A stretch of 64,000 nucleotides of DNA, from contig NZ_JACCBB010000002.1 of assembly GCF_013409345.1 (NCBI RefSeq), positions 110,615 through 174,614 on the forward strand, given 5' to 3'. Below the pieces are notes generated by a model. The model was not told where the DNA came from. It searched no databases and saw only the letters and a list, made by a program, of their open reading frames with translations. The DNA is from Kineococcus aurantiacus. Lineage in GTDB: Bacteria > Actinomycetota > Actinomycetes > Actinomycetales > Kineococcaceae. Position 1 is the stretch's first letter, and each line of letters begins with the position of its first letter. Positions 55,550-64,000 of this stretch are shown here, piece after piece. A program made the position numbers and the translations under genes.

Positions 55550-56488
55550 TCGCGGTGTCACGCTGTGGGTAATGAGTTAGGACGGCGGACAGCTGGGTAG
55601 TAAGCCGACCCGTGTCGGTGCCGTCTGAGCCAAGTGCCGGCCCGGGTGCTAGAGACGGCTGCAGACGCTCTACGGTTCCTGTTCCGCCACCGGTGGGCCA
55701 GTAGGGGAGGAGCCGAGGTCGGATTGAGTGTCAAGGATCGGCGAAGGCTGAAGATCAGCCTCTGGAAGTGGTCGCCCTTCGAGCGCAGCGCCAGAAGAGG
55801 CGATGCTGCGCAGGGTCGATGTCCGCCTGCCTGGTCTGAGAGTCCGATGGCGGTCCGCTAGGTGTTGCGTGCGGCGAGGGCGAACGGTGACGGCGAACGG
55901 TGACGGCCGACAGCGCCGGACTAGCACGCGCCGCCGGTGTTCTCTCGAGGTGCAACAGCCTCGATCGTCGTTGCACCGCCGAGCTGTGCTCGCACACACG
56001 ATGATCGTTCCCCCATCGTCCGAGCAGGCAAAGCAGTAGGTACGGAGTCACCTACAAGGTGAGGGTCGCGCTACACCATGGCAGTGGCCAGCAATCCTGC
56101 TCGGTCGAGGACCAACGAGAGCCTTCGGACTGCCTTAACCATCGAGGAGCCACCACCCGTTGCCGTCGCGGCGTCGCGGCGCGTTCGGCGGCGCACTGTG
56201 CGGCCGTACGAGGTGTCAGGACGGCACCTCTTGGCGAGGGCGCAGACGCCGGCCATCATAACCACGAGGTGATCATGGCCGCGGTTCACGTCGATACCGG
56301 AGGCACGGTGCGACACAGTTGACGCGTTGCAGAGCGACCCTCAGTTGATCCACTTTCCCATCCGGCCAGTCCCAGCGAATCATGAGGCTACCCAACGCCA
56401 CCTGGGCGTGCCCGATCGGTACAAGACGCGATGAGCATCGCAACGTCCGCTCGGCCCCGTGGATTCGATGCCTGAAGTCCTGCGCTCG

Positions 56489-57208
56489 TCAGCTGGGCAG
56501 CTGCGACCCATCGGCGGCACGTGCGTGCGTGGCCAGCAGCGCTCGAGCGGAGCGGACGGCGGCCTCAACGATGTCGGGGACGGTCTCCGCTCGACCGTCC
56601 CACTCGGCCCAGGTGTGGATGCGGTCCAGTACGGAGAAGACAAGACGTACGGCCATCACCAGGTCCCCGGTGTATCCCATGTCCTGCGCCGCGGCGACGC
56701 CGCAGCCGACCTGAACTTGAAAGATGTCCCGGATCGAGGAGCGCGTGGCGTCGGGTAGGAAGTTGCCGATCCTGTCGGAGGCGACGATGAGGTCGAACAT
56801 ATCGTTCTCCAGCAACGTCAGCTGGCGTTCGGCGTAAACACGTACCAGGGCGTCCCAATACTGCGCCGCCGTGGTGGTCGCTTCAACCGCGGTGACGATG
56901 GCCGATGAGTGCTGGTAATCGTTCCACCGCAGCGCTTCGCTGACGACCTCATCACGGCCTCCAGGAAAGTGGCTGTACAGGCTGGCTGGCTGCAGGTTCA
57001 CCGCACGACTCAACGACCGCATGGTGACCGAGGAATACCCGCCGCTGGTCGCCACCCGCAGGAAGGCTTCGAGGATGTGTCGCCGGCCTGGTGTCAACCG
57101 TGTCCAGTCCATGGCCGCAAGACGAGTCCGCAGGGCCTCCAGCGCGTCCCATCGTCGACCTTCGAGGTCGTCGGACATGATCATCTGCCCGACACTCGAC
57201 GCACCCAT
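56489..57208 (-). CDS. TetR-family transcriptional regulator (paralogue 3)
   Basis: 239 aa. HTH core SSVTMRSLSRAVNLQPASLY followed by SHFPGGRDEVV. The C-terminal domain ends near DRIHTWAEWDG, the counterpart of the Trp-rich segment in paralogues 1 and 2. A strong GGGGGAGGGG element precedes the ATG. It ends the permease-SDR-ADH-tetR array, 42 nt past the alcohol dehydrogenase, with a hairpin between. The array is headed by the ACCTAAC-type dyad at 60660, which fits autoregulation. Confidence 0.86.
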   Translation of the reverse strand: MGASSVGQMIMSDDLEGRRWDALEALRTRLAAMDWTRLTPGRRHILEAFLRVATSGGYSSVTMRSLSRAVNLQPASLYSHFPGGRDEVVSEALRWNDYQHSSAIVTAVEATTTAAQYWDALVRVYAERQLTLLENDMFDLIVASDRIGNFLPDATRSSIRDIFQVQVGCGVAAAQDMGYTGDLVMAVRLVFSVLDRIHTWAEWDGRAETVPDIVEAAVRSARALLATHARAADGSQLPS

Positions 57209-57230
57209 GACGCGACCCCTCCCCCGAACA

Positions 57231-57251
57231 GGCTCTCCGGCCTGGAGAGCC
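57231..57251 (-). terminator. Hairpin at the end of the alcohol dehydrogenase gene
   Basis: Perfect 8-bp arms GGCTCTCC/GGAGAGCC with a 5-nt loop. The arm reaches the stop codon of the dehydrogenase. It lies in the 42-nt gap before TetR paralogue 3 and may attenuate rather than stop transcription. Confidence 0.5.
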
Positions 57252-58297
57252 TACCGGGCCCGGGAGCAGTCTTCAGCGCGCACCGGCCTCTCCGAGGGGG
57301 CGTTCGGCCGCACGAGCACCTTGCCCGCGATCTGGGGATCTCGCGCCGCCGCAACGGCCGCCTCCATCTCACGCATTGTGAAGACATGCGAGATCGCCGG
57401 CGTGAGGTCGAGGCCGCTCTTGCGCACCAGTCTCAACGCCGGGCCCCAGATGTCTGCTTCCGCCCCGTCCGAGGAGTGAATCCGCAGATCCCGTTCTTGG
57501 ATCATTCGCAGTGGTACGGCGGTCGCGTCGGCATGGCTCAGCCCAAGGAAGACGATCCGGCTGGCGCGGTTGGTCAGCGAGAAGGTGCCGGCTTGCGCTG
57601 CTGGGTTGCCCGACGCCTCAACGATCAGGTCCACGCCGTCAACACCGATCACCTCCCGGATCGATCGGCGTAGGTCTGGTCCTGCAGCAGCGTCCATCAC
57701 GAACTCTGCTCCGACGCGCAGTGCCGTCGTCCGCCGCCGCTTGCTCGGGTCGACCGCCACCACCGTGGCACCAGCGGAGGCGAGGACTCCGATCGTCGCA
57801 AGCCCCAGCGTCCCACAACCGAAGACGACCGCCGTGACACCCGCGTCCGCCCCACCCGCTCGCCGCAGACCTTGCAGGACGCAGGCGATGGGTTCGATGA
57901 GAACGGCTTGTTCGGCGCTCACCCCGGGAGGTACAGGCATGCATAGGGCAGCGCCCATCGCGAACCGTTGCGCCAAGACGCCGTCCGCGGTGAAACCCAG
58001 CCACCGGTCGCCCGGCAGATGACCGTGACCGATGACGAGCTGGCCGACGCTGAACCCCGACACCCGATCGCCGCACTGCACGACCCGCCCTGCCCACTCG
58101 TGACCCAGCACGACCGGGTAGGTCACACCGACACCCTCTTCCAGGTGTCCGGACAACAGCTCAAGGTCGGACCCGCAGATACCTACCAGTTCCGGCTCGA
58201 TGAGGAGCTCATCGGGTCCGCAGACGGGATCCGCAACCTCCTCGACCGCGAACGTCGGGTGAGGACCGTCGTGACGTACGACGACTGCTTCGATCAC
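57251..58297 (-). CDS. Medium-chain alcohol/polyol dehydrogenase
   Basis: 348 aa from a GTG at 58297 with AAGGA upstream. The catalytic-zinc residues lie in GICGSD and GHEWAG. The Rossmann motif is VFGCGTLGLATIGVL. The four-cysteine structural-zinc lobe is missing: the loop after QLVIGHGHLPGD has no Cys cluster. This resembles sugar and polyol dehydrogenases of the MDR family more than classical alcohol dehydrogenases. It follows the SDR by 34 nt in the permease operon. Confidence 0.85.
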   Translation of the reverse strand: MIEAVVVRHDGPHPTFAVEEVADPVCGPDELLIEPELVGICGSDLELLSGHLEEGVGVTYPVVLGHEWAGRVVQCGDRVSGFSVGQLVIGHGHLPGDRWLGFTADGVLAQRFAMGAALCMPVPPGVSAEQAVLIEPIACVLQGLRRAGGADAGVTAVVFGCGTLGLATIGVLASAGATVVAVDPSKRRRTTALRVGAEFVMDAAAGPDLRRSIREVIGVDGVDLIVEASGNPAAQAGTFSLTNRASRIVFLGLSHADATAVPLRMIQERDLRIHSSDGAEADIWGPALRLVRKSGLDLTPAISHVFTMREMEAAVAAARDPQIAGKVLVRPNAPSERPVRAEDCSRAR

Positions 58298-58331
58298 TGT
58301 GACTCATTCCTTCGTTCTGGGACCGGTCCGA

Positions 58332-59111
58332 TCAGAGCTGCTCGAGGGCCCATTCGGCGTTGGCGGCCGTAATACCGCCGTCGACGGTCCACAGCGCACC
58401 ATTGACGAACGCGGCTAGATCGCTGCAGAGGAAGGCGACGACGTTCGCGATGTCAGAAGGCTCCCCGATGCGGCCAACGGGGTACAGGCTGCTGACCCGG
58501 CGTTCGGCCCGGCTGGGGTCTCCGCTCTCGTGCCAACCCCTGGTCACCATGGGGGTACGGACCGATCCTGGGCACACGGCGTTGACGCGCAGCTGCCCGG
58601 CGTACTCCAGCGCCGCGACGCGGGTGTGATTGGCGATCGCCCCTTTCGTCATCGTGTAGGGGCCGGTCGACCGTTCGGCGGCGAAGCTCAGAATCGACGC
58701 AATGTTGACCACCGCACCCTGGTGGCCGGCGGCGGCGAGCTCGGCGGTGAAGAGCATGGGCATGATGGCGTTGACCTCGAAGAGCTGGCGAGTCTCCTCC
58801 TCGGAGGTCTCGGCCAGCCGTTTGTCCAGCACGAGACCGGCGTTGTTGACAAGGATGCAGCGATCGCGCTGGTCACCCAACCGCGCCAACGCCTCCTTGC
58901 GTACGGTCGCCTCCGTGAGGTCTCCACTTACGTACTCGTCGACGTCGGCCGGTGCCGACTGGCTTCGGTCTACGCCTGTGACGTGGGCACCGGCGCGGCG
59001 CAGCACCGCACTGATGGCCGAGCCGATGCCTCCGGCTGCGCCCGTCACAACCGCCCGGTAGCCGGACAAGTCGATTGTCAAGCTCGATGGCTGCAAGTCT
59101 GATGCCTGCAC
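58332..59111 (-). CDS. SDR family oxidoreductase
   Basis: 259 aa from a GTG at 59111 with GAGGAG at 8 nt; a GTG at 59126 overlaps the permease stop and is less likely. Cofactor motif VTGAAGGIGSA, NNAG, Ser in NIAS, YTMTK with catalytic Tyr and Lys, and a tail with FVNGALWTVDGG. It starts 11 nt past the permease stop, so it is in the same operon. It may oxidise a hydroxyl of the imported substrate. Confidence 0.88.
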   Translation of the reverse strand: MQASDLQPSSLTIDLSGYRAVVTGAAGGIGSAISAVLRRAGAHVTGVDRSQSAPADVDEYVSGDLTEATVRKEALARLGDQRDRCILVNNAGLVLDKRLAETSEEETRQLFEVNAIMPMLFTAELAAAGHQGAVVNIASILSFAAERSTGPYTMTKGAIANHTRVAALEYAGQLRVNAVCPGSVRTPMVTRGWHESGDPSRAERRVSSLYPVGRIGEPSDIANVVAFLCSDLAAFVNGALWTVDGGITAANAEWALEQL

Positions 59112-59122
59112 GGTGGAACTCC

Positions 59123-60598
59123 TCACCTGTTCGCTTCCTGCACCTCATCGACGTTCGGCGTCTCACCGGAACCGGTGGATGTGAGCGGTCGGCGGCGGTC
59201 TCGCACTCCCTGCCACAGCCAGCCGGCGACGGGTGCAACGACGATGGCCGCGAGGATGGACAGGGTCACCGGGCCGAAGGTGGGCCGGCCCTGACTGTCC
59301 ACGTCACCGGTCAGGCGGTTGAAGTTGATCACGATCACCACGAAGAGCACCGCCATGAGGACCGCGCTCACGATCGGCGCGACGGCGCGGCGCAGCACGC
59401 CGACCGACGAGGGCGTCTTGCGGAAGAAGGTCACGACGGCCAGCGACGTCGTCGCCATGAGGAGCACGATCGCAACGACTGCGACCCCGGAGAACCAGGT
59501 GTACGTCTGCGCGTAGGGATCCAAGCCGGCAGCGATCAAAGCCACCGTGACGACGGTGAGCATGATCGACGTGGTCAGCGACGCAGTGGCCGGCGATGCG
59601 TGCTTGGCATGACGCATACCCAGGCGCTCGGGCAGCAGTCCGGTGCGGGCATTGCTGAACATGTACCGTGCGGTCACGTTGTGCTGAGCCAGGATGCACG
59701 CGAGGTTGCTCGTCACCAGGAAGACGTTGATGACGACACCCATCCATGTCCCGATGTATCGGGTCGCGGTCTGCTGATACATGTCGCCGTGCGCGAGGGT
59801 TCGGGCCGCCTCGGCGGCGACGTCGTCGACTCCCCAGCCCATCACAAACGTCCAGGTGGAGAAGGCGTAGAACACCGCGATGGACGTCACCGCGATGTAG
59901 GTCGCGCGGGGGATCGTGCGTTCGGGGTCGCGGGCTTCATCGCGGTAGATGGCCGTCCCCTCGAAGCCGATGAAGGCCGAGACCGCAAACATGAAGCCGA
60001 GCGCGATGCTGCCGGAGAACACCATGGACGGTTCGAAGGGTGTGACGGTGAGTCCAGAATCACCACCCTGGCCGATGATCGCAGCGCTGACCGCCAACGT
60101 GACCACGATCTCGATCACCAGGATGGCACCGAGGATCTTGGCGCTGAAGTCGATGTTGCGATAGCCCAGGTAGCCCACTCCCAGGATGACGAGCAAAGTT
60201 GCTGCCCACCACGGCATAGGAATCCCGGCATCATCGGCGAGGTTGGCGATCTGCAGGCCGATGAACGGGTACATCGCGATCTGCCCGGCCACATAGGCGA
60301 ACATCGCCAGGAAGGAAGCACCCGCGCCGGCCCGGTTACCCAGACCCATGCGGATGTAGGAGTAGAAGCCCCCAGCCTCCCGGACGCGTGGCGCCATAGC
60401 GCAGAAGCCGAGGGAAAAGAGCACCAAGAGCGCGCCGAGGATCAGGTACATCGCCGGGTATCCAGCGCCGTTGCCCTGAAGGACTCCTACAGGTGACAAC
60501 CCGGCGATGGCGGTGAGGGGCGCCGCGGCGGCGACGACCATGAAGAGGATCGAACCTACACCCAGCTGTCCGCTGAGTGGCGCGTCGACAGACTTCAT
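59123..60598 (-). CDS. APC superfamily amino acid permease
   Basis: 491 aa with about 12 membrane segments. The N-terminal segment has AAAAPLTAIAG, and the conserved cytoplasmic loop reads FIGFEGTAIYRDEARDPERTIPRATY, nearly the same as in the permease at 2305. It is the first gene of an operon with SDR, alcohol dehydrogenase and TetR paralogue 3. A TetR-type dyad lies 62-78 nt upstream of the start. It probably imports an amino acid, amine or ethanolamine-like substrate that the two dehydrogenases process. Confidence 0.9.
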   Translation of the reverse strand: MKSVDAPLSGQLGVGSILFMVVAAAAPLTAIAGLSPVGVLQGNGAGYPAMYLILGALLVLFSLGFCAMAPRVREAGGFYSYIRMGLGNRAGAGASFLAMFAYVAGQIAMYPFIGLQIANLADDAGIPMPWWAATLLVILGVGYLGYRNIDFSAKILGAILVIEIVVTLAVSAAIIGQGGDSGLTVTPFEPSMVFSGSIALGFMFAVSAFIGFEGTAIYRDEARDPERTIPRATYIAVTSIAVFYAFSTWTFVMGWGVDDVAAEAARTLAHGDMYQQTATRYIGTWMGVVINVFLVTSNLACILAQHNVTARYMFSNARTGLLPERLGMRHAKHASPATASLTTSIMLTVVTVALIAAGLDPYAQTYTWFSGVAVVAIVLLMATTSLAVVTFFRKTPSSVGVLRRAVAPIVSAVLMAVLFVVIVINFNRLTGDVDSQGRPTFGPVTLSILAAIVVAPVAGWLWQGVRDRRRPLTSTGSGETPNVDEVQEANR

Positions 60599-60659
60599 CG
60601 TGCTGACTCTCCTCGTGAACGGGGCACCTGTGCCCGACGGTTGAGGTACGCGAGACGGA

Positions 60660-60676
60660 ACCTAACGTACGTTCGT
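60660..60676 (-). promoter_or_regulatory. TetR-type operator, site D
   Basis: ACCTAAC-GTAC-GTTCGT, containing a perfect AACGTACGTT core; the right arm has mismatches to GTTAGGT. It is 62 nt upstream of the APC permease operon, which also encodes TetR paralogue 3. Confidence 0.45.
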
Positions 60677-63548
60677 ACGCTGCCACAAGGCTGTTTCATG
60701 GGTGTTTCCGCAGCGTTGCGCGTGCGAGTCGACCCAACGGCCAGCCTCCTGCGTCTTCCACCTCAGGCTCAGCCCGCCGCCCGATGCGGCCATCGCAGTC
60801 CGCGTCGACCACGTTTGTCCCCACTGGCCGCATCCTGGGCCAACATCACGCTTCATCCCCAAGCGCCTTAAACGTGGTGACGGGGCCGACAGGCCGCCGG
60901 CGCCCACATCAACGCGTCAAGTACCAGCGGCGAGTTCTCGTGCATCTGAACCTCAACGGCTCGGCCGCGCCCGACAGCAGCAATCGGCGGCTCCCCAGCG
61001 CGAGGCGCTTCTGGCCGAGGTCATGCGCATCTGACCGCCGACAACGCCACCTTCTTCCGTCGATCCTCGGCCTTCCAAGCGGCGCTCGTCGTGGCCAGTG
61101 GTCAGCCGAAGTCCGACCCAGCGCAGCGGGACCTCGCAACATATTCCCCTAAGGCCCCTCGTACGGCGTCTCGCGGGAGGAACCACACCGCAAGGACTGC
61201 CTGATCCACCGCTCGGGCATCCCCGACCGGCGTTCAACACGCATCTGTGACCCAGGTAATCCCATGAAAGGTCTTGGCGACTCTCGCCAGCAGATCGCTG
61301 TTGCACGGCCCCAGCAGGTTCGCACGACGCGACGACTCAAGTACCTCGTGACGAGCAGATCCGCAACCCTGGCGGGCGAGTTCCAAGGGCTGTTCATGCC
61401 AGGGTAGGAATCGACAGGTCGACCCAGCCAGCAACGTTCACCCCGGTCGTCATCTAGGGGTGAAACACCCCTTGTTCCGAGAGGCCAACATCGGGGTGAT
61501 GTCGCGTAAGACGGAGACGGCTACATCTCAGTAGTCGCCGGGGACATACCAACCGAGCGAGGGCCGGGCCCGCCTCGTACGTGCCCCGCGTAGCATGCAA
61601 GGGCTCAGCACGTGCCACGCGGTCGGCGACGAGGTGCCTCTCGCACGGTCTCATCCTCATCCGTCACCGCGTGCCCTCGGGACGTCGCCGTGATCAGGAC
61701 GGTCAGCACAGGCCTGCGGAATTCATCAAATACCCCCAAGCACATCCCCGGCACACTCAAGCACTCACCCATGGTTGCCGTGGAGCATCCACTGCTGGGC
61801 CCTGCCGGCGTCCTCGACCGCCTGCAGCGCCACCGACTCCGCCGAGGCCGACAGGGGTTGGGTGCGAATCCGCTCGAAAAGCTGGACCGCCACAAACTGG
61901 CCGTCAAGGCTGTCGCATGCACCCACCAGTCGAACTTCCAACGATCGGCGCCCAAGAGCACCTTGTGCTTTGGCTGGTCGGGCGACCGACACGATGGAAA
62001 GTTCGCGCCGCTGCCGTCCATCGGCGCGAAAGCTCACCACACCGATCCATACCCCTTCAGTAACACCCAGCGGACCGCGTTGGTCGAAGACGGGAATGGC
62101 TGCAGCTGGAGTACCTGGATGGTCAACATCCACCTGTGCACGCACCCAGCCCTGCACGACACAGACAGGGGACCGCCCGCGAAGGCCGACTTCGTCCAGC
62201 GTGCCTTCGACTGCCGCTGCAGCAACCACGGGCCCTCCTCGATGCAAGCGCTCACCAATGGGAAGGAACGCTAGGTCGGTACCGGCCTGGCGATCTGTCC
62301 CTAATCGACACACTTCACACCACAGCCTCGGCAAAGACGCGGGCTGGGCTCACCGCCAAGACCACTCGACCCGATGCTCGGCATCGCCCAGCGGGTCGGC
62401 CTCACCTTCACTCCCGTACGCGACGGCGGAGCAGGCACGTGGGTACTCGCCCTCACGGAGCCTCCGGACTGACAGGTACTGCCCCTCCCTCAAGAGCACC
62501 CTCCTCGCCTTGCAGTCGTTCCGTCGGCGGGCACGCCCACCGACCTCCGCCGCACCCGCCCCTTCGGCAGGTACCGCCGCGTCTTCCGGTGGCGCGTGCC
62601 CACCTGTGGGAGCGTCAGCCCAGGCAGGCGCGCACGGTGACGACCGACGTCTCCTCCAACGTCAGCCGAAGCGGTGGCCCGTCGGCATGCAGCGCCTGCG
62701 CCGGCCAGGTTCGGACGCGGCCGAAGGCTGGACCTGGAAGCGTGCGGACGTGGGCCTGTCCAAGCCGGACCTCGAAGTAGGCGCAGGGCCAGACCGGCGA
62801 GATCTGCTGTCCTCCTACGCCATGACGGTCAGCCGCGCCCTGCGCTGGGTCGCGAGCATCGCCTTCAGCGTGATTGTCGTGTCGGCCCTGATGCGGCTGG
62901 CCGGTGACCCCGGCGGGTGGGACATCGGCCTGTCCCTCGTCCAGCTCGTCTTCTACTCCCTGTGACTGGTCATGCTCCTCATCGCCCCACCCGGGACCTA
63001 CCCGAACCAGCGCGGGCTGCGGCTGCACGAGGTCTTGTCGTGGCTATCGACCATTGCCTGGTCGCGGATGTGGGAGCTGAAGGGGCAAGGCCGCTGACAA
63101 GACGTCTCCAACATCGTGCTGGACACCGGCAAGACCGAGCGGCTGGCCGGCATGCCCGTCGCATGCCCAGCGTCTGGCCGCCGCACTGTTGGAGTGGTCG
63201 GCCCGCCGACGGCCCCAAAGGAAGCGGCCGGCGGTGTGGCCAGCCCGCAGCGGAGTGACCTGACCGAGCGCGGCATGATCTCAGCTGGCCCGACATGACC
63301 CCGCGCGTAGGCGCATGCTGCGGTCGGTCACCACACGACAGGCGGGTGTATCGACTATCGACGACTCAGGCGGCCCCCGGCTGCTTCGAGCGCCGTCTGA
63401 GGTGAGTCAGCAGCACCGGCTGCCTCTGATCGACTGGCTGGGAGTCAGAGCCTCCTGGGCTGGGACATCAGGACCAAGGCCCCTCGACTGAGGTGTGCTG
63501 GGCTGGGGATGCGGCAGTGACGTCGTAGGGGTACGTCAGGATCAGGGC
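60677..63548. other. Long gene-poor region
   Basis: About 2.9 kb in which no full gene could be supported on either strand. Many frames are open, but none has a family signature with a plausible start, apart from the broken membrane-protein fragment at 62822-63097. It may hold old mobile-element remains. Confidence 0.5.
62822..63097 (+). pseudogene. Fragment of a small membrane protein with an in-frame stop
   Basis: An ATG at 62822 opens a hydrophobic reading (WVASIAFSVIVVSALMRLAGD). It stops at a TGA at 62963-62965 and continues in the same frame with LVMLLIAPPGTYPNQRG and a second stop at 63095-63097. A TGG-to-TGA change would explain the stop. I do not recognise the family. Confidence 0.35.
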
Positions 63549-64000
63549 ATGGCCACCCCGCAGTCCCCGCGCCAGTCCCCGCGCCAGTCCCCGCGCTCTG
63601 GCGGGGAGCTGGAGCCGGCCGGCTACGTACAGCTGCTGGAGACGCTGAAGGAGCGGGTCCGCACCACCCAAGTCCGCGCCGCCCGCGCCGCCAACACCGA
63701 GCTGCTGCGCCTGTACTGGTCCATCGGCCGCGACATCCTCGACCGGCAGGACCACGCCGGCTGGGGCGCCAAGGTCATCGACCGCCTCGCGAAAGACCTG
63801 CGGGCCGCCTTCCCCGACCTGGGTGGCTTCTCGGTGCGCAACCTGCACTACATGCGCTCCTTCGCCCTGGCCTGGCCGGCTGAGGCCGACTTTGTGCCAC
63901 AGGCTGTGGCACAACTTCCCTGGGGCCACGTCCGGCTGCTGCTTGACCGCCTAGACGAGCAGGCGCTGCGGGACTGGTACGCCGCGGCCGCGGTGCAGTA
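63549..64000 (+). CDS. YhcG-type PDDEXK nuclease family protein (partial)
   Basis: About 150 residues are seen, cut by the right edge. After a Gln/Ser/Pro/Arg repeat come family motifs: TELLRLYWSIGRDILDRQ, GAKVIDRLAKDLRAAFPDL, NLHYMRSFALAWP and AQLPWGHVRLLLDRL. These fit the DUF1016/YhcG N-terminal domain, which has a PDDEXK nuclease domain beyond this part. The family is common next to restriction or defence genes and on mobile elements. Function is not established. Confidence 0.85.
   Translation, partial: MATPQSPRQSPRQSPRSGGELEPAGYVQLLETLKERVRTTQVRAARAANTELLRLYWSIGRDILDRQDHAGWGAKVIDRLAKDLRAAFPDLGGFSVRNLHYMRSFALAWPAEADFVPQAVAQLPWGHVRLLLDRLDEQALRDWYAAAAVQ
63561..63596 (+). repeat. 12-bp repeat in the YhcG N-terminus
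   Basis: Three exact copies of CAGTCCCCGCGC in frame, coding a repeated Gln-Ser-Pro-Arg unit just after the start. Confidence 0.85.

Larger units (their letters stand above)
54992..56488. other. Candidate replication origin region and flanking non-coding DNA
   Basis: About 1.5 kb upstream of repA with no convincing gene. It holds the iteron-like repeats (55385-55470), a CCTGTAG repeat series (55516-55549) in a locally lower-GC stretch, and a 13-bp direct duplication (55879-55904). No parA or parB gene is present in the window. Confidence 0.6.

Noticed and set aside
61765..62334. A 189-codon minus-strand frame in the gene-poor region
   Set aside because: It has no recognisable domain, no good ribosome-binding site, and overlapping frames on the other strand are equally open.

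Overview
The window is very GC-rich with strong G/C third-position codon use. It has Actinobacteria-type genes (TetR, LacI and PucR regulators, RbsC- and CUT1-type sugar ABC transporters, an N-terminally extended GAPDH) and a RepA-type plasmid initiator at 53.8-55.0 kb next to iteron-like repeats at 55.4 kb. The best reading is part of a large accessory plasmid of a high-GC actinobacterium, possibly a Kineosporiaceae-like host. The host is inference. No rRNA, tRNA or CRISPR array was seen.

Layout. 0-9.2 kb: a partial FAD-linked lactone oxidase, two paralogous TetR regulators flanking an APC permease, and an overlapping pair for D-2-hydroxyglutarate/glutamate oxidation. 9.2-12.2 kb: an RbsC-type sugar ABC transporter, then a decayed IS481-like transposase (12.5-13.5 kb). 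14.0-20.1 kb: SDR, IlvD/Edd dehydratase and 2-hydroxyacid dehydrogenase, divergent from two coupled Gfo/Idh/MocA oxidoreductases. 20.3-37.2 kb: eleven co-directional genes (AcoR-like regulator, D-2-hydroxyacid dehydrogenase, class III aminotransferase, FAH hydrolase, HyuA, HyuB, Gfo/Idh/MocA, PucR, IolD-like enzyme, aldehyde dehydrogenase, IolG-like dehydrogenase). 38.0-47.7 kb: a xyloside module (GH31, CUT1 transporter, GH43, LacI). 47.9-53.5 kb: a gluconeogenic set ppsR-ppsA-adk-gap. 53.8-56.5 kb: replication region. 56.5-60.7 kb: APC permease, SDR, alcohol dehydrogenase and a third paralogous TetR. 60.7-63.5 kb: mostly non-coding or decayed DNA. The right edge holds the start of a YhcG-type PDDEXK nuclease gene.

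Two regulatory layers are visible in the raw sequence. First, a 17-nt dyad, roughly YGTNCCA-N3-YGRSACR, lies 20-171 nt upstream of nine starts: the FAD oxidase, the D2HGDH-GDH pair, the sugar ABC operon, the SDR/Gfo divergent promoter, IolG, ALDH (weak), IolD, Gfo-PucR and the 2HADH-AT-FAH-HyuAB operon. This suggests that most of the catabolic half of the window is one regulon. Second, an ACCTAAC-N4-GTTAGGT dyad lies upstream of both APC permeases, one TetR gene and the AcoR-like gene, matching the three TetR paralogues.

Functional picture (inference): an unknown polyol, cyclitol, sugar acid or N-containing cyclic substrate is imported, oxidised by several NAD(P) and FAD enzymes, dehydrated, and cleaved by IolD/FAH/HyuAB-type enzymes to small acids. 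PEP synthase, with adenylate kinase recycling AMP, and GAPDH would return the pyruvate to gluconeogenesis. I do not recognise this gene combination as a described pathway.
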